From Butyrivibrio hungatei (GTDB lineage: Bacteria > Bacillota > Clostridia > Lachnospirales > Lachnospiraceae), in assembly GCF_900101605.1 (NCBI RefSeq), contig NZ_FMUR01000007.1, forward strand, positions 62,001 to 126,000: 64,000 nt of DNA. The letters run 5' to 3'. The notes beneath the pieces were generated by a model. It did no database searches and was not told the origin of the DNA. It saw only the letters and a program-made list of their open reading frames with translations. The position numbers and the translations under genes are program-made. Below, in pieces: positions 42,010-49,819 of the stretch (positions are counted from its first letter, which is position 1; each line of letters begins with the position of its first letter).

Positions 42010-42337
42010 AGTCTGTCTTCCTTTCTAAATGCCATTACAGACATTGTATATAAAACATCTTACTTTAATCGTTAAGTGGGTCAACGGTTATCGGATATTT
42101 ATAGCATGGTATTTGTTAATAAAAATGTAATAACAGATGTGATGTGTTATCCTCCCATATTTGTGAAAAAGAAATTGAGCAATATGATAAAGAAACAGTA
42201 TAGTTTTTTCCTTGTCAGTACAAATAACGTGCGCCTATCATTAAGTTAATATATTCTTGTTTTTCCGTCATTTTAAGGGACTATCGAATGTTTGGAAAAG
42301 AAAATTATTAAGATGATGAGAGGTATAATTAGGCACT
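42010..42337. other. Intergenic region between divergent genes, nothing recognised
   Basis: About 330 AT-rich bases between PAP2 B and the hypothetical gene at 42338. No clear hairpin, operator or additional gene was seen; it presumably holds the two promoters. Confidence 0.4.
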
Positions 42338-42742
42338 ATGGGCATGGCAGAAAAGAGCAAGGAAATTATTCACGACACAAGGATTGAAGGGAAGGAGATT
42401 CAGACAGACAGTGGAAATAAGATAACGTTTAACGGCAATTATTTCTGGACAAAGACAAGCGGATTTATTGAACAGCTAAATGTTTACTTTTTTGTGGACA
42501 TCGATGGACAGAATCAGGTGATAGAGTGGAATAACGGAGATGCCGGAAAAGGCTGGTTTTTGCGTCGCTGGAAGGAAAGAGGAGATGAGACTTTTTCAGC
42601 ACGTGACGCCTATGTTTACAAGATGATCTTTTCCAAAATGCCGGAGAGAGAAGGGCAGATATCAAAGCCTGAATGGTTATTTTTGGACAGCGAGTCTGAA
42701 GAGAGCAGAACCTTCATTGATATGTTGGAAAATTTGAAATGA
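42338..42742 (+). CDS. Hypothetical protein
   Basis: A 134-residue soluble protein of unknown family. It begins MGMAEKSKEIIHDTRIEG and contains beta-rich segments (KITFNGNYFW, LNVYFFVDID) and many Trp/Glu/Lys residues. No signal peptide or membrane segment. The start is uncertain: ATG 42338 or 42344, each with only a weak GAGAGG upstream. A terminator at 42819 follows. It sits at the edge of a region of lipoproteins and decayed genes. Confidence 0.5.
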   Translation: MGMAEKSKEIIHDTRIEGKEIQTDSGNKITFNGNYFWTKTSGFIEQLNVYFFVDIDGQNQVIEWNNGDAGKGWFLRRWKERGDETFSARDAYVYKMIFSKMPEREGQISKPEWLFLDSESEESRTFIDMLENLK

Positions 42743-42818
42743 TTAATGGCGTGTTCGCGTTTGGAAATTTTAGGGAGTTTTTGGCGTAAGCCAAATATGA
42801 AAAAGTAACATATATACA

Positions 42819-42856
42819 GAAGGACCGACGTATCTACATGGGGACGTCGGTCCTTC
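42819..42856. terminator. Bidirectional terminator
   Basis: GAAGGACCGACGT / ACGTCGGTCCTTC, a 13-bp perfect stem with a 12-base loop, directly before the end of the minus-strand gene at 42858. Confidence 0.85.
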
Positions 42857-42857
42857 G

Positions 42858-43388
42858 TTAATGAGTCAGTTCATAATCAAGCTTTTTCCAATCCGCTGTT
42901 TTGCCTTTTTTGATTTCGGCTGTAAGGCCTTCCGATTTTTCTCTGTCAGAGATTATTTTATCAGCGTCACTTAATGGAAGTGTGGGCCAATCGTTATCCT
43001 TGAATTCATCAAGATATTTTTTGAACACATCGTCAGATTCACCACGCGGAAATTTGTCATATCTATAATCCGGATATCCATTTTCATAATCAATGTCAGA
43101 TGTATCATAGTTGTCTTTTGCCAGTGTATATACAGCATCTTCAGAAAAACCAATATCGTCCTCAGTAAATTGAATCAGAACTACATAACTTTTATCGCTG
43201 TCATAATAAGGTTCATCTTTATATTCAACAGTATAAAGGAAATGCCATTTAGAATCGCTACCAATAAAGCTTTTCATCATTAGTTTTAGAAGCGTTTGTC
43301 ACACTCGCATCATTTTGTTTTGTATCCTCTTTAGCGCACGCCGTAACAGTCACTAAGCATAAAAGTATTGCAAAAATCTGGTTCTCAT
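42858..43388 (-). pseudogene. Lipoprotein gene broken by two frameshifts
   Basis: The main open part (42858-43280, 140 codons) is acidic and Tyr/Asp-rich, with no RBS before its MMKSF start. Upstream in another frame the DNA encodes IFAILLCLVTVTACAKED, a clear lipoprotein signal with lipobox, then TKQNDASVTNASKTNDEK, which leads straight to the start of the main part. A GGAG with ATG at 43388 begins a third register (MRTRF). One lost base near 43380 and one extra base in the A-run near 43272 would restore a single secreted lipoprotein of about 176 residues. The family is unknown. Confidence 0.6.
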
Positions 43389-43574
43389 ATATCTCCAATC
43401 CATTCCAAGTAATCATAAAATACAGTATAGTCATAATTTATTGCAACTATTATCACAAAGATTTCACAGTAGTATCGCAGATTGAAATATATAATAAAAA
43501 ATGCTGCGGTTGTTGGCTAAGCAAGAAATACCGCATAACTACATTGGAGATACAGAGAGGTAAGGTGAAAAGTT

Positions 43575-44720
43575 ATGAAATTAAAAAAAATAATTTGGTC
43601 GATGGTATGTCTTTTGGTATTGACAGCGTGTGGTGGAAAAAAAGAAGATGCCATTGGCAATGTTTGTAGTACAGAAGATGTAATGGACGATATTAACAGT
43701 ACAGAGGATGTAGTGAGTAACATTAGCAGTACAGAAGAGGCAGTGAGCAATATTAGTAGTACAGAAGATGTAGTGAGCGATATTAACTGTTCAGAAGATG
43801 ATAAAAGATATCGTGCATTTTTTGAAAAAGAATTTACCGATATGGTTTCAGATTTATGGCGTACGATATATAGACCGAGTTTTCTTTTTACATATGCAGA
43901 TTTAGACTATGACGGTTCTAATGAGCTTATTATCGGAAATGAGGAAGGAATTTTCTTTGTCATTACTGAGATTGATGGAAAATATAACAAATCCGGCTCA
44001 TATGGCTGGTTGAAACAATACGGACCTTTGCCGTCAAGGTATGTCGGAAACGGATATTTTATAACTTATTACTGCGATAATAGCGGCATGAATTCAGAGC
44101 TGACTCATTACGATTCGGCGATACAGAATATAGGCATTACTGCAGCATTTGAAGCTAGAAAAGACGGATGGGACCTTTACATCTTGTCGAAAGGCGGAAC
44201 GCCAAATATTTTTAAGGTTAATGAGTATAGCGGTGATTATGATGAGGCTGACTATACACATTCATTCTTGGATTATGACGATGCACATGATTGTGATTAT
44301 GATAAATTAAAGTATTTCGATGATGGTTACTGGCATGGTGACGCTTACGGTTTAATTGATTTAAATGAACTCGGACGTAAATACACTGATCTTGTAGCAT
44401 CAAAAGAAAGTGCAGATCGGCTTGAAGACCTTACATGGAGACCTGTCGGCGAAATGATTTTTAAGGACAGTAAGATTTATACTACGAAGGATATCTCACC
44501 AGAAATGGTTCGTCTTCTAAGCGATGTGACAACGGCCATATATATATATCATTATAATGAGAGAGATGAAATTATTAAACTAATCGAGCAGATATTGAGG
44601 AATGATTATGCCAACTATAACGGCAAGATATCGTATGACAGTGTTGTAGCATCAGACGGTTCATCAATGCCTTGTGATGAATTCAATGAACTTGTGATCG
44701 AAGCGCTTGAAAAGAGATAA
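43575..44720 (+). CDS. Secreted lipoprotein with 10-residue tandem repeats
   Basis: A 381-residue lipoprotein: signal peptide 1-18 with lipobox LTAC (Cys near residue 19), then four 10-residue repeats (STEDVVSNIS type, residues about 32-71), then a ~300-residue acidic domain. FTYADLDYDGSNELIIGNEEG near residue 112 resembles the D-x-D-x-DG calcium/FG-GAP-like motif also found in the lipoprotein at 46586. No enzyme family is recognised. RBS AAGGTG upstream. It is a single gene on the cell surface, flanked by decayed lipoprotein genes. Confidence 0.7.
   Translation: MKLKKIIWSMVCLLVLTACGGKKEDAIGNVCSTEDVMDDINSTEDVVSNISSTEEAVSNISSTEDVVSDINCSEDDKRYRAFFEKEFTDMVSDLWRTIYRPSFLFTYADLDYDGSNELIIGNEEGIFFVITEIDGKYNKSGSYGWLKQYGPLPSRYVGNGYFITYYCDNSGMNSELTHYDSAIQNIGITAAFEARKDGWDLYILSKGGTPNIFKVNEYSGDYDEADYTHSFLDYDDAHDCDYDKLKYFDDGYWHGDAYGLIDLNELGRKYTDLVASKESADRLEDLTWRPVGEMIFKDSKIYTTKDISPEMVRLLSDVTTAIYIYHYNERDEIIKLIEQILRNDYANYNGKISYDSVVASDGSSMPCDEFNELVIEALEKR
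43668..43787 (+). repeat. Four 30-bp in-frame tandem repeats
   Basis: Units at 43668, 43698, 43728 and 43758 each start AGTACAGA(A/G)GA and encode STEDVMDDIN, STEDVVSNIS, STEEAVSNIS and STEDVVSDIN. They lie just after the lipobox and form a surface linker that could vary in length by slippage. Confidence 0.9.
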
Positions 44721-44721
44721 A

Positions 44722-44782
44722 AAAATAGGCTGGCGTTTCGGATGATTGAATAATTCACCTAGAACGACAGCTATTTTTTTAT
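44722..44782. terminator. Probable terminator after the repeat lipoprotein
   Basis: AAAATAGGCTGGCGTT / AACGACAGCTATTTTTTT form an imperfect stem with a T7 tail on the plus strand. It lies between convergent genes. Confidence 0.6.
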
Positions 44783-44818
44783 TAGCAAGCAATTATTGTA
44801 TGTATATCTGATTTATTT

Positions 44819-46009
44819 TTAGATAGATATTTCAGAGATACGTTCTCTAAAAGGTATATGTTCCTTATTGTTTTGGTTTGGAATAAGGTATTTGTCCAAA
44901 ACTTTTGCCTTGGAGTTTATTTCATCATAACAATCAGTACAGAATTTCTCGGGTAATCCGGCGTCTGATCCGATTGTAACGATATCGGCTTTGGTTATTT
45001 CCCGGCCTTTGCCGTTTACAGATGTTGTATGCTCGCCCCAATAGGTATCGCTATATGTAAGGTCATATGCTGGGGCTAAATTCCAGCCTTGTAAATCTGT
45101 ATGTATAAATGAAAAGTTTTTTGTGTGGTCATCTCTATTATGTGTGGCAACATTAAAGCACATAATTCTATATAGTTGTTCTTTATCAAGTTCAGCATCT
45201 TTTGTAAGTGCTCTTGCTAATTTGAAATAGGTTTCATAATCGCAAGATGGAGCACGGAAATCCGCTTCCAAGAGGGCTGCAAATGTTATGATGAATACTT
45301 TTTCGTTATCTTTTCTATCAAATCTTTCTGTTTTAAAATATCCATCACATACCGAGGAAGGAATAAGATCCGTTTCAGTCATAGATATTCCGCAATCTTT
45401 TGCACATAGAGAGTAATCATATTCACATTTGCCGCTTGTGTCGGGATCGTTTTTTGAAGGAAATTTCACTATCCATTCCCTGTTGTCTTCGGAAAGAAGT
45501 ATTTTTGGGCGGGTTCCTCCGCTTGATCCCCCCATTTTATACAGAATATCTAATTGGTCGGAATTTTTGGACGATAGAATATTTGCACATTCCTTTGCTA
45601 TTGTATCGAAGTCTAAACCTGCATTCTTGTAATCAAAATCGGCCTCTTTTGACGGCATATATTCAAGGGCGCCCATACCACTTTTTCCGACATATGCAAG
45701 TCTTTCCAACGTGGTTATTTCGCCTCTTTTTATGCCAATTGATTCCAGGTACCTATCTAAAAGTAAGTGCCCCCAACTATCGGGAAGACTGTCAGCAAAG
45801 ACTCCGAATAGTCCGCCAAAACGATCCAGTGATCTTTCATTGGGTACAAAGACATCATTTCGAAGCGGAAGCGAAAAAGGACTGATGGAAAAACCATTTT
45901 TTTGCCATTCGCTGTCATACTGGAATGCAATTCTTTTATCGGGAGTTTCGGCAAGAGTGCCAACATGTTGACTATGATAATAAACATCCAGAGTCTTATT
46001 TACTTGCAT
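44819..46009 (-). CDS. hipA: HipA-family serine/threonine kinase toxin
   Basis: A 396-residue HipA-type protein kinase. In E. coli HipA phosphorylates glutamyl-tRNA synthetase and causes persistence. The N-terminal couple_hipA domain (LDVYYHSQHVGTLAE) is followed by the ATP loop GGSSGGTRPK near residue 159, the catalytic NRDDHTKN near residue 293, and the metal-binding Asp in LAPAYDLTYS. All kinase motifs look intact. RBS GAGGAGG upstream of ATG 46009. The start overlaps the 3' end of hipB by 14 bases, the usual antitoxin-first order. Confidence 0.9.
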   Translation of the reverse strand: MQVNKTLDVYYHSQHVGTLAETPDKRIAFQYDSEWQKNGFSISPFSLPLRNDVFVPNERSLDRFGGLFGVFADSLPDSWGHLLLDRYLESIGIKRGEITTLERLAYVGKSGMGALEYMPSKEADFDYKNAGLDFDTIAKECANILSSKNSDQLDILYKMGGSSGGTRPKILLSEDNREWIVKFPSKNDPDTSGKCEYDYSLCAKDCGISMTETDLIPSSVCDGYFKTERFDRKDNEKVFIITFAALLEADFRAPSCDYETYFKLARALTKDAELDKEQLYRIMCFNVATHNRDDHTKNFSFIHTDLQGWNLAPAYDLTYSDTYWGEHTTSVNGKGREITKADIVTIGSDAGLPEKFCTDCYDEINSKAKVLDKYLIPNQNNKEHIPFRERISEISI

Positions 46010-46280
46010 TTATTACCTCCTCAATACTGGTGTAAACAGGTTCGGAAAATAAATTGTTTATTTCTTGTATCAGTCCAAGCTCCATAGTCAGTTTTATAAA
46101 AGATTCAAGCGAAATCTGTCCGGTTTTCTCAAACTTGCGCAAAGTGGCATAACTTACATTGCTTCTTCCGGCAAGTTGTTTTTGTGTAATCTTTTTCCTT
46201 TTTCTAACGCTTTTGATCTTATTTGCCAATCTAAGGGCAACATCAGACGGCGTATCCCATAAATAATTTGTATAATCCAT
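45996..46280 (-). CDS. hipB: HipB-like XRE antitoxin/repressor
   Basis: A 94-residue XRE helix-turn-helix protein (ITQKQLAGRSNVSYATLRKF near residue 34). As antitoxin it would bind HipA and repress its own promoter. It is upstream of and overlaps hipA. RBS GAGGAT upstream of ATG 46280. The palindrome TGCTAT-TATT-ATAGCA at 46317-46332, 37 bases before the start, is the likely operator. Confidence 0.88.
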   Translation of the reverse strand: MDYTNYLWDTPSDVALRLANKIKSVRKRKKITQKQLAGRSNVSYATLRKFEKTGQISLESFIKLTMELGLIQEINNLFSEPVYTSIEEVINASK

Positions 46281-46316
46281 AATGGTATCCTCGTTTTATA
46301 TGACTATGCTTTTTAT

Positions 46317-46332
46317 TGCTATTATTATAGCA
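46317..46332. promoter_or_regulatory. Probable HipB operator
   Basis: TGCTAT-TATT-ATAGCA inverted repeat in the hipBA promoter region. TATAAT on the minus strand overlaps its edge, which would allow autorepression. A related half-site, TAGTAGCA, lies near 46367. Confidence 0.6.
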
Positions 46333-46420
46333 TTATACGGTGAAAATCTCAATAAATTGACATTATAGTAGCAATTATGATTTGTGGCCTAAATAATAAG
46401 CCTAAATAATAAGTTTTTAA

Positions 46421-46543
46421 ATGATAAATGTTATCAATTCAGGAGATTGCCTACAATATTGCGTTAGCATTGTGGCATGCGTCGGCATACTTTCAATGCT
46501 CACAGGCTGCGGTATATTTACAATAAAGAAATTAAGGGCATAA
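46421..46543 (+). pseudogene. Possible remnant of a lipoprotein gene (40 codons)
   Basis: An open frame from ATG 46421 ends SIVACVGILSMLTGCGIFTI then KKLRA and a stop. The hydrophobic stretch and the LTGC lipobox look like a lipoprotein signal peptide, but the mature part is only about 10 residues and there is no RBS. It is followed by a terminator hairpin. It is most likely a decayed lipoprotein gene, or else a very small lipopeptide. Confidence 0.35.
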
Positions 46544-46550
46544 AAAATAT

Positions 46551-46581
46551 AAAGCCGGAAATCGCGATGATTTCCGGCTTT
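46551..46581. terminator. Bidirectional terminator, hairpin copy 1
   Basis: AAAGCCGGAAATC / GATTTCCGGCTTT, 13-bp stem with 5-base loop. It is directly after the lipoprotein gene on the minus strand. The same hairpin recurs with one change at 47981. Confidence 0.85.
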
Positions 46582-46585
46582 ACGG

Positions 46586-47941
46586 TTAGTGGGATAAATA
46601 TTCAAGAATCTCTTCTTTGTTATCATAATAGGCTTGGGATGATGATTGTGTAGATGAATTTTGGTTATATATTTCGTTCAGTTTTTCATAATAGCTTTGT
46701 TTATCAATCTCAATGCCGTCTATGCTATAGTGAAAGTCATCCCAATTGTACGGATCATTTGCACATTCGTTTCCTGAAAATATGCATTTCCATTTTCCCT
46801 CTGAAAGGGAATAAACAAGGTCATAATATATTCCTTGCCTTCCACCGTCGATAAATATAAGACCTTGTTTTTCGATATATGACCAGCCTGAAGAAGTATC
46901 AAAATGAGAAAAAGCTGTTACAATTCCGTCATGATATGAAAAAATAATATAAGCCGTTACAAGTTCAGGGATGTCATCATCATCAATATTTATTAGTGAA
47001 TAACTGTCCCCGCTTATATAGGAATTATCATTCACACAGGCCATATATCCCTCTTTCCATGAGGAAAAACCTTTCCCAAATATCCACTGATCCTCATGAA
47101 AGTCATCACCATCGCCATCATCATAATAACCTTCAGAGTTTTTGGGAACATATTGCGAAAATGGTATTAAATCAGGTTGTATCTTTTGAGATTCATACTC
47201 GGATACAGCCTTCTTCCATTCACTTTCAAGAATTATTGTTTCGTTTTCGCTGGCGTCGATTTTTTTATATGTAAAAGTACCATCATTATTTTTTTCTGCA
47301 GTATAGCCATCAATAATTTCTGTACTTAAGCCGTTTTCGGATATGCTTAATTTAAAAACTTCTTTTGCTTTGTTACCAGTTGGTTTGTAGCTTTTTTCAG
47401 TAATAAGTTTATTTCCGGTGCAAAGATATACGTAGTTTTTTCCTGAAAACGAGTGATAGTCATAACTTTCCGCTAACTCTTTTGGTATGTTATGCTGAAG
47501 TGAATAAACAGCGTATATCATCTTATCAAGTTTGTTATCATCAGAAAGATTACCGACGAGGAGTTCTTTTATGCCATCGTTGTTTAAATCAATAAATTCA
47601 TATCCCGCGTAATCAAGAGGGGAGCCGATATCATCTTGTTCTTTTACATAAACCCTCATCCAGCAATCATTGTAGCAATTTGAACTGAAATCATTGATGC
47701 GTTCCGGATTCTTAAGAGCAAAAAAACACCGATCAAGAACTTCTGAATACGCATCTTCATAAGAATCAGGAGCAATAGTAACGTTTTGGGGTAAACCATC
47801 TTTAAGCTGATCGGTTGCGGCTTTGCAGGCGATAGATGTAGAAGAATCATCGGATAAAGCCTGACGAGTGTTTGTAATAGGGGTGCAACCTAATATCGTA
47901 GCTGACATAAGAAAGATTATAGATAGTGTTATTTTTTTCAT
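46586..47941 (-). CDS. Large secreted lipoprotein of unknown function
   Basis: A 451-residue lipoprotein: signal peptide 1-18, lipobox ILGC (Cys19). The mature protein is acidic, with two segments of the type YEFIDLNNDGIKELLVGN and SLINIDDDDIPELVTAY. These D-x-N/D-x-DG loops followed by a beta-strand resemble calcium-binding FG-GAP/VCBS-like units. A Ser/Gln-rich tail follows. No enzyme signature was found. It is similar in style to the lipoprotein at 43575, so the region may hold related surface proteins. The RBS is distant (GGAG 13 bases before ATG). Confidence 0.7.
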   Translation of the reverse strand: MKKITLSIIFLMSATILGCTPITNTRQALSDDSSTSIACKAATDQLKDGLPQNVTIAPDSYEDAYSEVLDRCFFALKNPERINDFSSNCYNDCWMRVYVKEQDDIGSPLDYAGYEFIDLNNDGIKELLVGNLSDDNKLDKMIYAVYSLQHNIPKELAESYDYHSFSGKNYVYLCTGNKLITEKSYKPTGNKAKEVFKLSISENGLSTEIIDGYTAEKNNDGTFTYKKIDASENETIILESEWKKAVSEYESQKIQPDLIPFSQYVPKNSEGYYDDGDGDDFHEDQWIFGKGFSSWKEGYMACVNDNSYISGDSYSLINIDDDDIPELVTAYIIFSYHDGIVTAFSHFDTSSGWSYIEKQGLIFIDGGRQGIYYDLVYSLSEGKWKCIFSGNECANDPYNWDDFHYSIDGIEIDKQSYYEKLNEIYNQNSSTQSSSQAYYDNKEEILEYLSH

Positions 47942-47980
47942 GATGTTAAGATGTGCTCCTTATATTTTTTGTGACAAAAT

Positions 47981-48013
47981 TAAAGCCGAAAATCTTGATG
48001 ATTTCCGGCTTTA
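47981..48013. terminator. Terminator of hup, hairpin copy 2
   Basis: AAAGCCGAAAATC / GATTTCCGGCTTT stem with one mismatch. On the minus strand it follows the hup stop and has TTTTGTC as tail. It matches the hairpin at 46551. Confidence 0.8.
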
Positions 48014-48026
48014 AAAGCATTATTTG

Positions 48027-48302
48027 TTAAGCGTTAACAATATCCTTCAGAGCTTTACCTGCTTTGAATTTAGGTGCTGTAGAAGCCGGGATATCGATCT
48101 TCTCACCTGTCTGGGGGTTCTGTCCGACTCTTGCAGCTCTTTCTGTTGTCTCAAATGTTCCAAATCCAACGATCTGAACTTTACCTTTATTTGCAAGCTC
48201 GTTTGAAACTACTTCGATAAAAGCTTTAACTGCTTTATCTGATGCTGATTTTGTAAGATTGGCCTCCGTAGAGATTGCCTCAATAAGTTCTTCTCTGTTC
48301 AT
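48027..48302 (-). CDS. hup: HU family DNA-binding protein
   Basis: A 91-residue histone-like protein that bends and packs DNA. It begins MNREELIEAISTEANLTKSA and contains the signature VGFGTFETTERAAR-x-GxNPQTG near residue 46, then the DNA-intercalating Pro arm and VPAF-like ending (here APKFKAGKALKD). Length and sequence are normal. RBS AAGGAGG upstream of ATG 48302. Single gene, divergent from cysK. Confidence 0.96.
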   Translation of the reverse strand: MNREELIEAISTEANLTKSASDKAVKAFIEVVSNELANKGKVQIVGFGTFETTERAARVGQNPQTGEKIDIPASTAPKFKAGKALKDIVNA

Positions 48303-48483
48303 ACTTTGAACCTCCTTAATGCTTTTTCCATTACATAGATCACTTAAGATACGGTGTGACTAAGGAATAATAATACAATTGGCGGGCATTGTCAATTTTT
48401 TTATAACGAGAAATGGCGTAAATACTGGGTTTTAAACTGTTAAATCAAGATATGTTAATGAAAAAATAAACACATATACAATC

Positions 48484-48529
48484 GCCCCAAATGCTCACAT
48501 CAGTATCCATGCGCATTTGAGGCTTTTTT
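48484..48529 (+). terminator. Terminator-like hairpin without an upstream gene
   Basis: GCCCCAAATGC / GCATTTGAGGC with one mismatch and an 18-base loop, followed by TTTTTT. No coding sequence reads into it on the plus strand, so it may end a small RNA or act as an attenuator of cysK. Confidence 0.65.
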
Positions 48530-48610
48530 GATTGGATCATTTATTGTAATAAGCAAAGTTTATACTCCGCTATAAGTATTCTTTAATTTTCGCTATTCAC
48601 TTCGTATGAT

Positions 48611-48623
48611 ATGATTCAATCAT
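48611..48623. promoter_or_regulatory. Palindrome upstream of cysK
   Basis: ATGATTCAATCAT is a perfect 6-bp inverted repeat around C, 52 bases before the cysK start. It is a possible operator of a sulfur regulator; the factor is unknown. Confidence 0.35.
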
Positions 48624-48674
48624 CAAAACAAACACGAACCAAAATAAAAATGAAATATAAAGGAGAAATGAATC

Positions 48675-49610
48675 ATGGCAGATATTAAAGAAAGCGCATT
48701 GGAACTTATCGGAGGAACACCTCTTCTTAAACTTAACGGATATAGCAAGAAGGCAGGAGTAACAAACGCAACACTCCTTGCAAAGCTTGAGTATTTGAAT
48801 CCTGCCGGATCTGTAAAAGACAGAGTAGCTCTTAGCATGATAGAGGATGCTGAAAAGAGCGGAAAGATTAAGCCCGGAGCAACAATCATCGAGCCTACAA
48901 GCGGAAATACAGGTATCGGACTTGCAGCAGTAGCAGCAGCTAAGGGATATAAAGCAATCCTTACACTTCCCGACACGATGAGTGTTGAGAGAAGAAATCT
49001 TCTTAAGGCATACGGCGCTGAGATCGTTCTTACAGAAGGCGCAAAGGGTATGAAGGGAGCGATTGCCAAGGCAGAAGAACTTGAAAAAGAGATTGAAGGT
49101 TCAGTAATTCTCGGACAGTTCGTTAACCCTGCAAACCCTGCAATCCACAAAGCAACAACAGGTCCTGAGATCTGGGATCAGACAGACGGAAAGGTTGACA
49201 TCTTCATCGCAGGTATCGGTACAGGCGGAACAATTACAGGTGTAGGCGAGTATCTCAAAGAGCAGAATCCTAACGTTAAGGTTATTGCAGTTGAGCCCGC
49301 TACAAGCCCCGTTCTTTCAAAGGGTGAAGCAGGACCTCACAAGATTCAGGGAATCGGTGCAGGTTTCGTTCCTGAGACACTTAATACAAAAGTTTATGAT
49401 GAAGTTATCGCAATCGAGAACGATGATGCATTTGCAGAAGGCAAGAACTTCGCAGTATCAGAGGGTATCCTTGTAGGTATCTCATCAGGTGCAGCTCTTA
49501 AGGCAGCAACAATCGTTGCCGCAAGAGAAGAGAACAAGGGAAAGAACATCGTAGTGCTTCTTCCCGACTCAGGTGACAGATACCTTTCAACACCTCTTTT
49601 TGCGAACTGA
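48675..49610 (+). CDS. cysK: Cysteine synthase (O-acetylserine sulfhydrylase), copy 1
   Basis: CysK makes cysteine from O-acetylserine and sulfide. The 311-residue fold-type II PLP enzyme has the Schiff-base lysine Lys48 in GSVKDR, the substrate loop PTSGNTG near residue 75, and the phosphate-binding GTGGTITG near residue 177. Length and motifs are normal. RBS AAAGGAG upstream. It is a likely single transcript at the left end of the sulfur region; a second cysteine synthase lies between nifH and nifD at 54872, clearly related but with different loops. cysE is not in the window. Confidence 0.94.
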   Translation: MADIKESALELIGGTPLLKLNGYSKKAGVTNATLLAKLEYLNPAGSVKDRVALSMIEDAEKSGKIKPGATIIEPTSGNTGIGLAAVAAAKGYKAILTLPDTMSVERRNLLKAYGAEIVLTEGAKGMKGAIAKAEELEKEIEGSVILGQFVNPANPAIHKATTGPEIWDQTDGKVDIFIAGIGTGGTITGVGEYLKEQNPNVKVIAVEPATSPVLSKGEAGPHKIQGIGAGFVPETLNTKVYDEVIAIENDDAFAEGKNFAVSEGILVGISSGAALKAATIVAAREENKGKNIVVLLPDSGDRYLSTPLFAN

Positions 49611-49676
49611 ATGATATAGGCGTCAGTTTGTAGAATTGCGAAAATGACGATAGTTATGGAGCAATTCGTATATCAT
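49611..49676 (+). repeat. Dispersed hairpin element, copy 3
   Basis: ATGATATAGGCGTC at the left, TTTGTAGAATTGCG and ATGGAGCAATTCG inside, TATATCAT at the right. It begins at the base after the cysK stop codon, so it could serve as its terminator or as an RNA-processing hairpin. Confidence 0.75.
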
Positions 49677-49762
49677 TCACATTATAAATGTACTAACAGA
49701 CCGCCGGTGGTCATTTCCACAAAGCGATCAACATACAATTATATTATTGAACGGACTAATGG

Positions 49763-49798
49763 GAGACCGCTTGTCATCATACATGATGAGCGGTCTCA
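49763..49798. other. Hairpin in the leader of the C-S lyase gene
   Basis: GAGACCGC and TCATCA pair with TGATGA and GCGGTCTC around TACA. It ends 22 bases before the GTG start of the next gene. There is no T-run directly after it, so it could be an operator or translational control element rather than a terminator. Confidence 0.5.
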
Positions 49799-49819
49799 AT
49801 TTAAAAAGAGGTACTTATC

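Larger units (their letters stand above)
48303..48674. other. hup-cysK intergenic region
   Basis: About 370 bases with no gene. It contains the hup promoter on the left, a plus-strand terminator-like hairpin at 48484-48529, and a 13-bp palindrome ATGATTCAATCAT at 48611-48623 just before cysK. Confidence 0.5.

Noticed and set aside
43668..43787. CRISPR-like repeats
   Set aside because: The 30-bp units are adjacent without spacers and are in frame within a lipoprotein gene.
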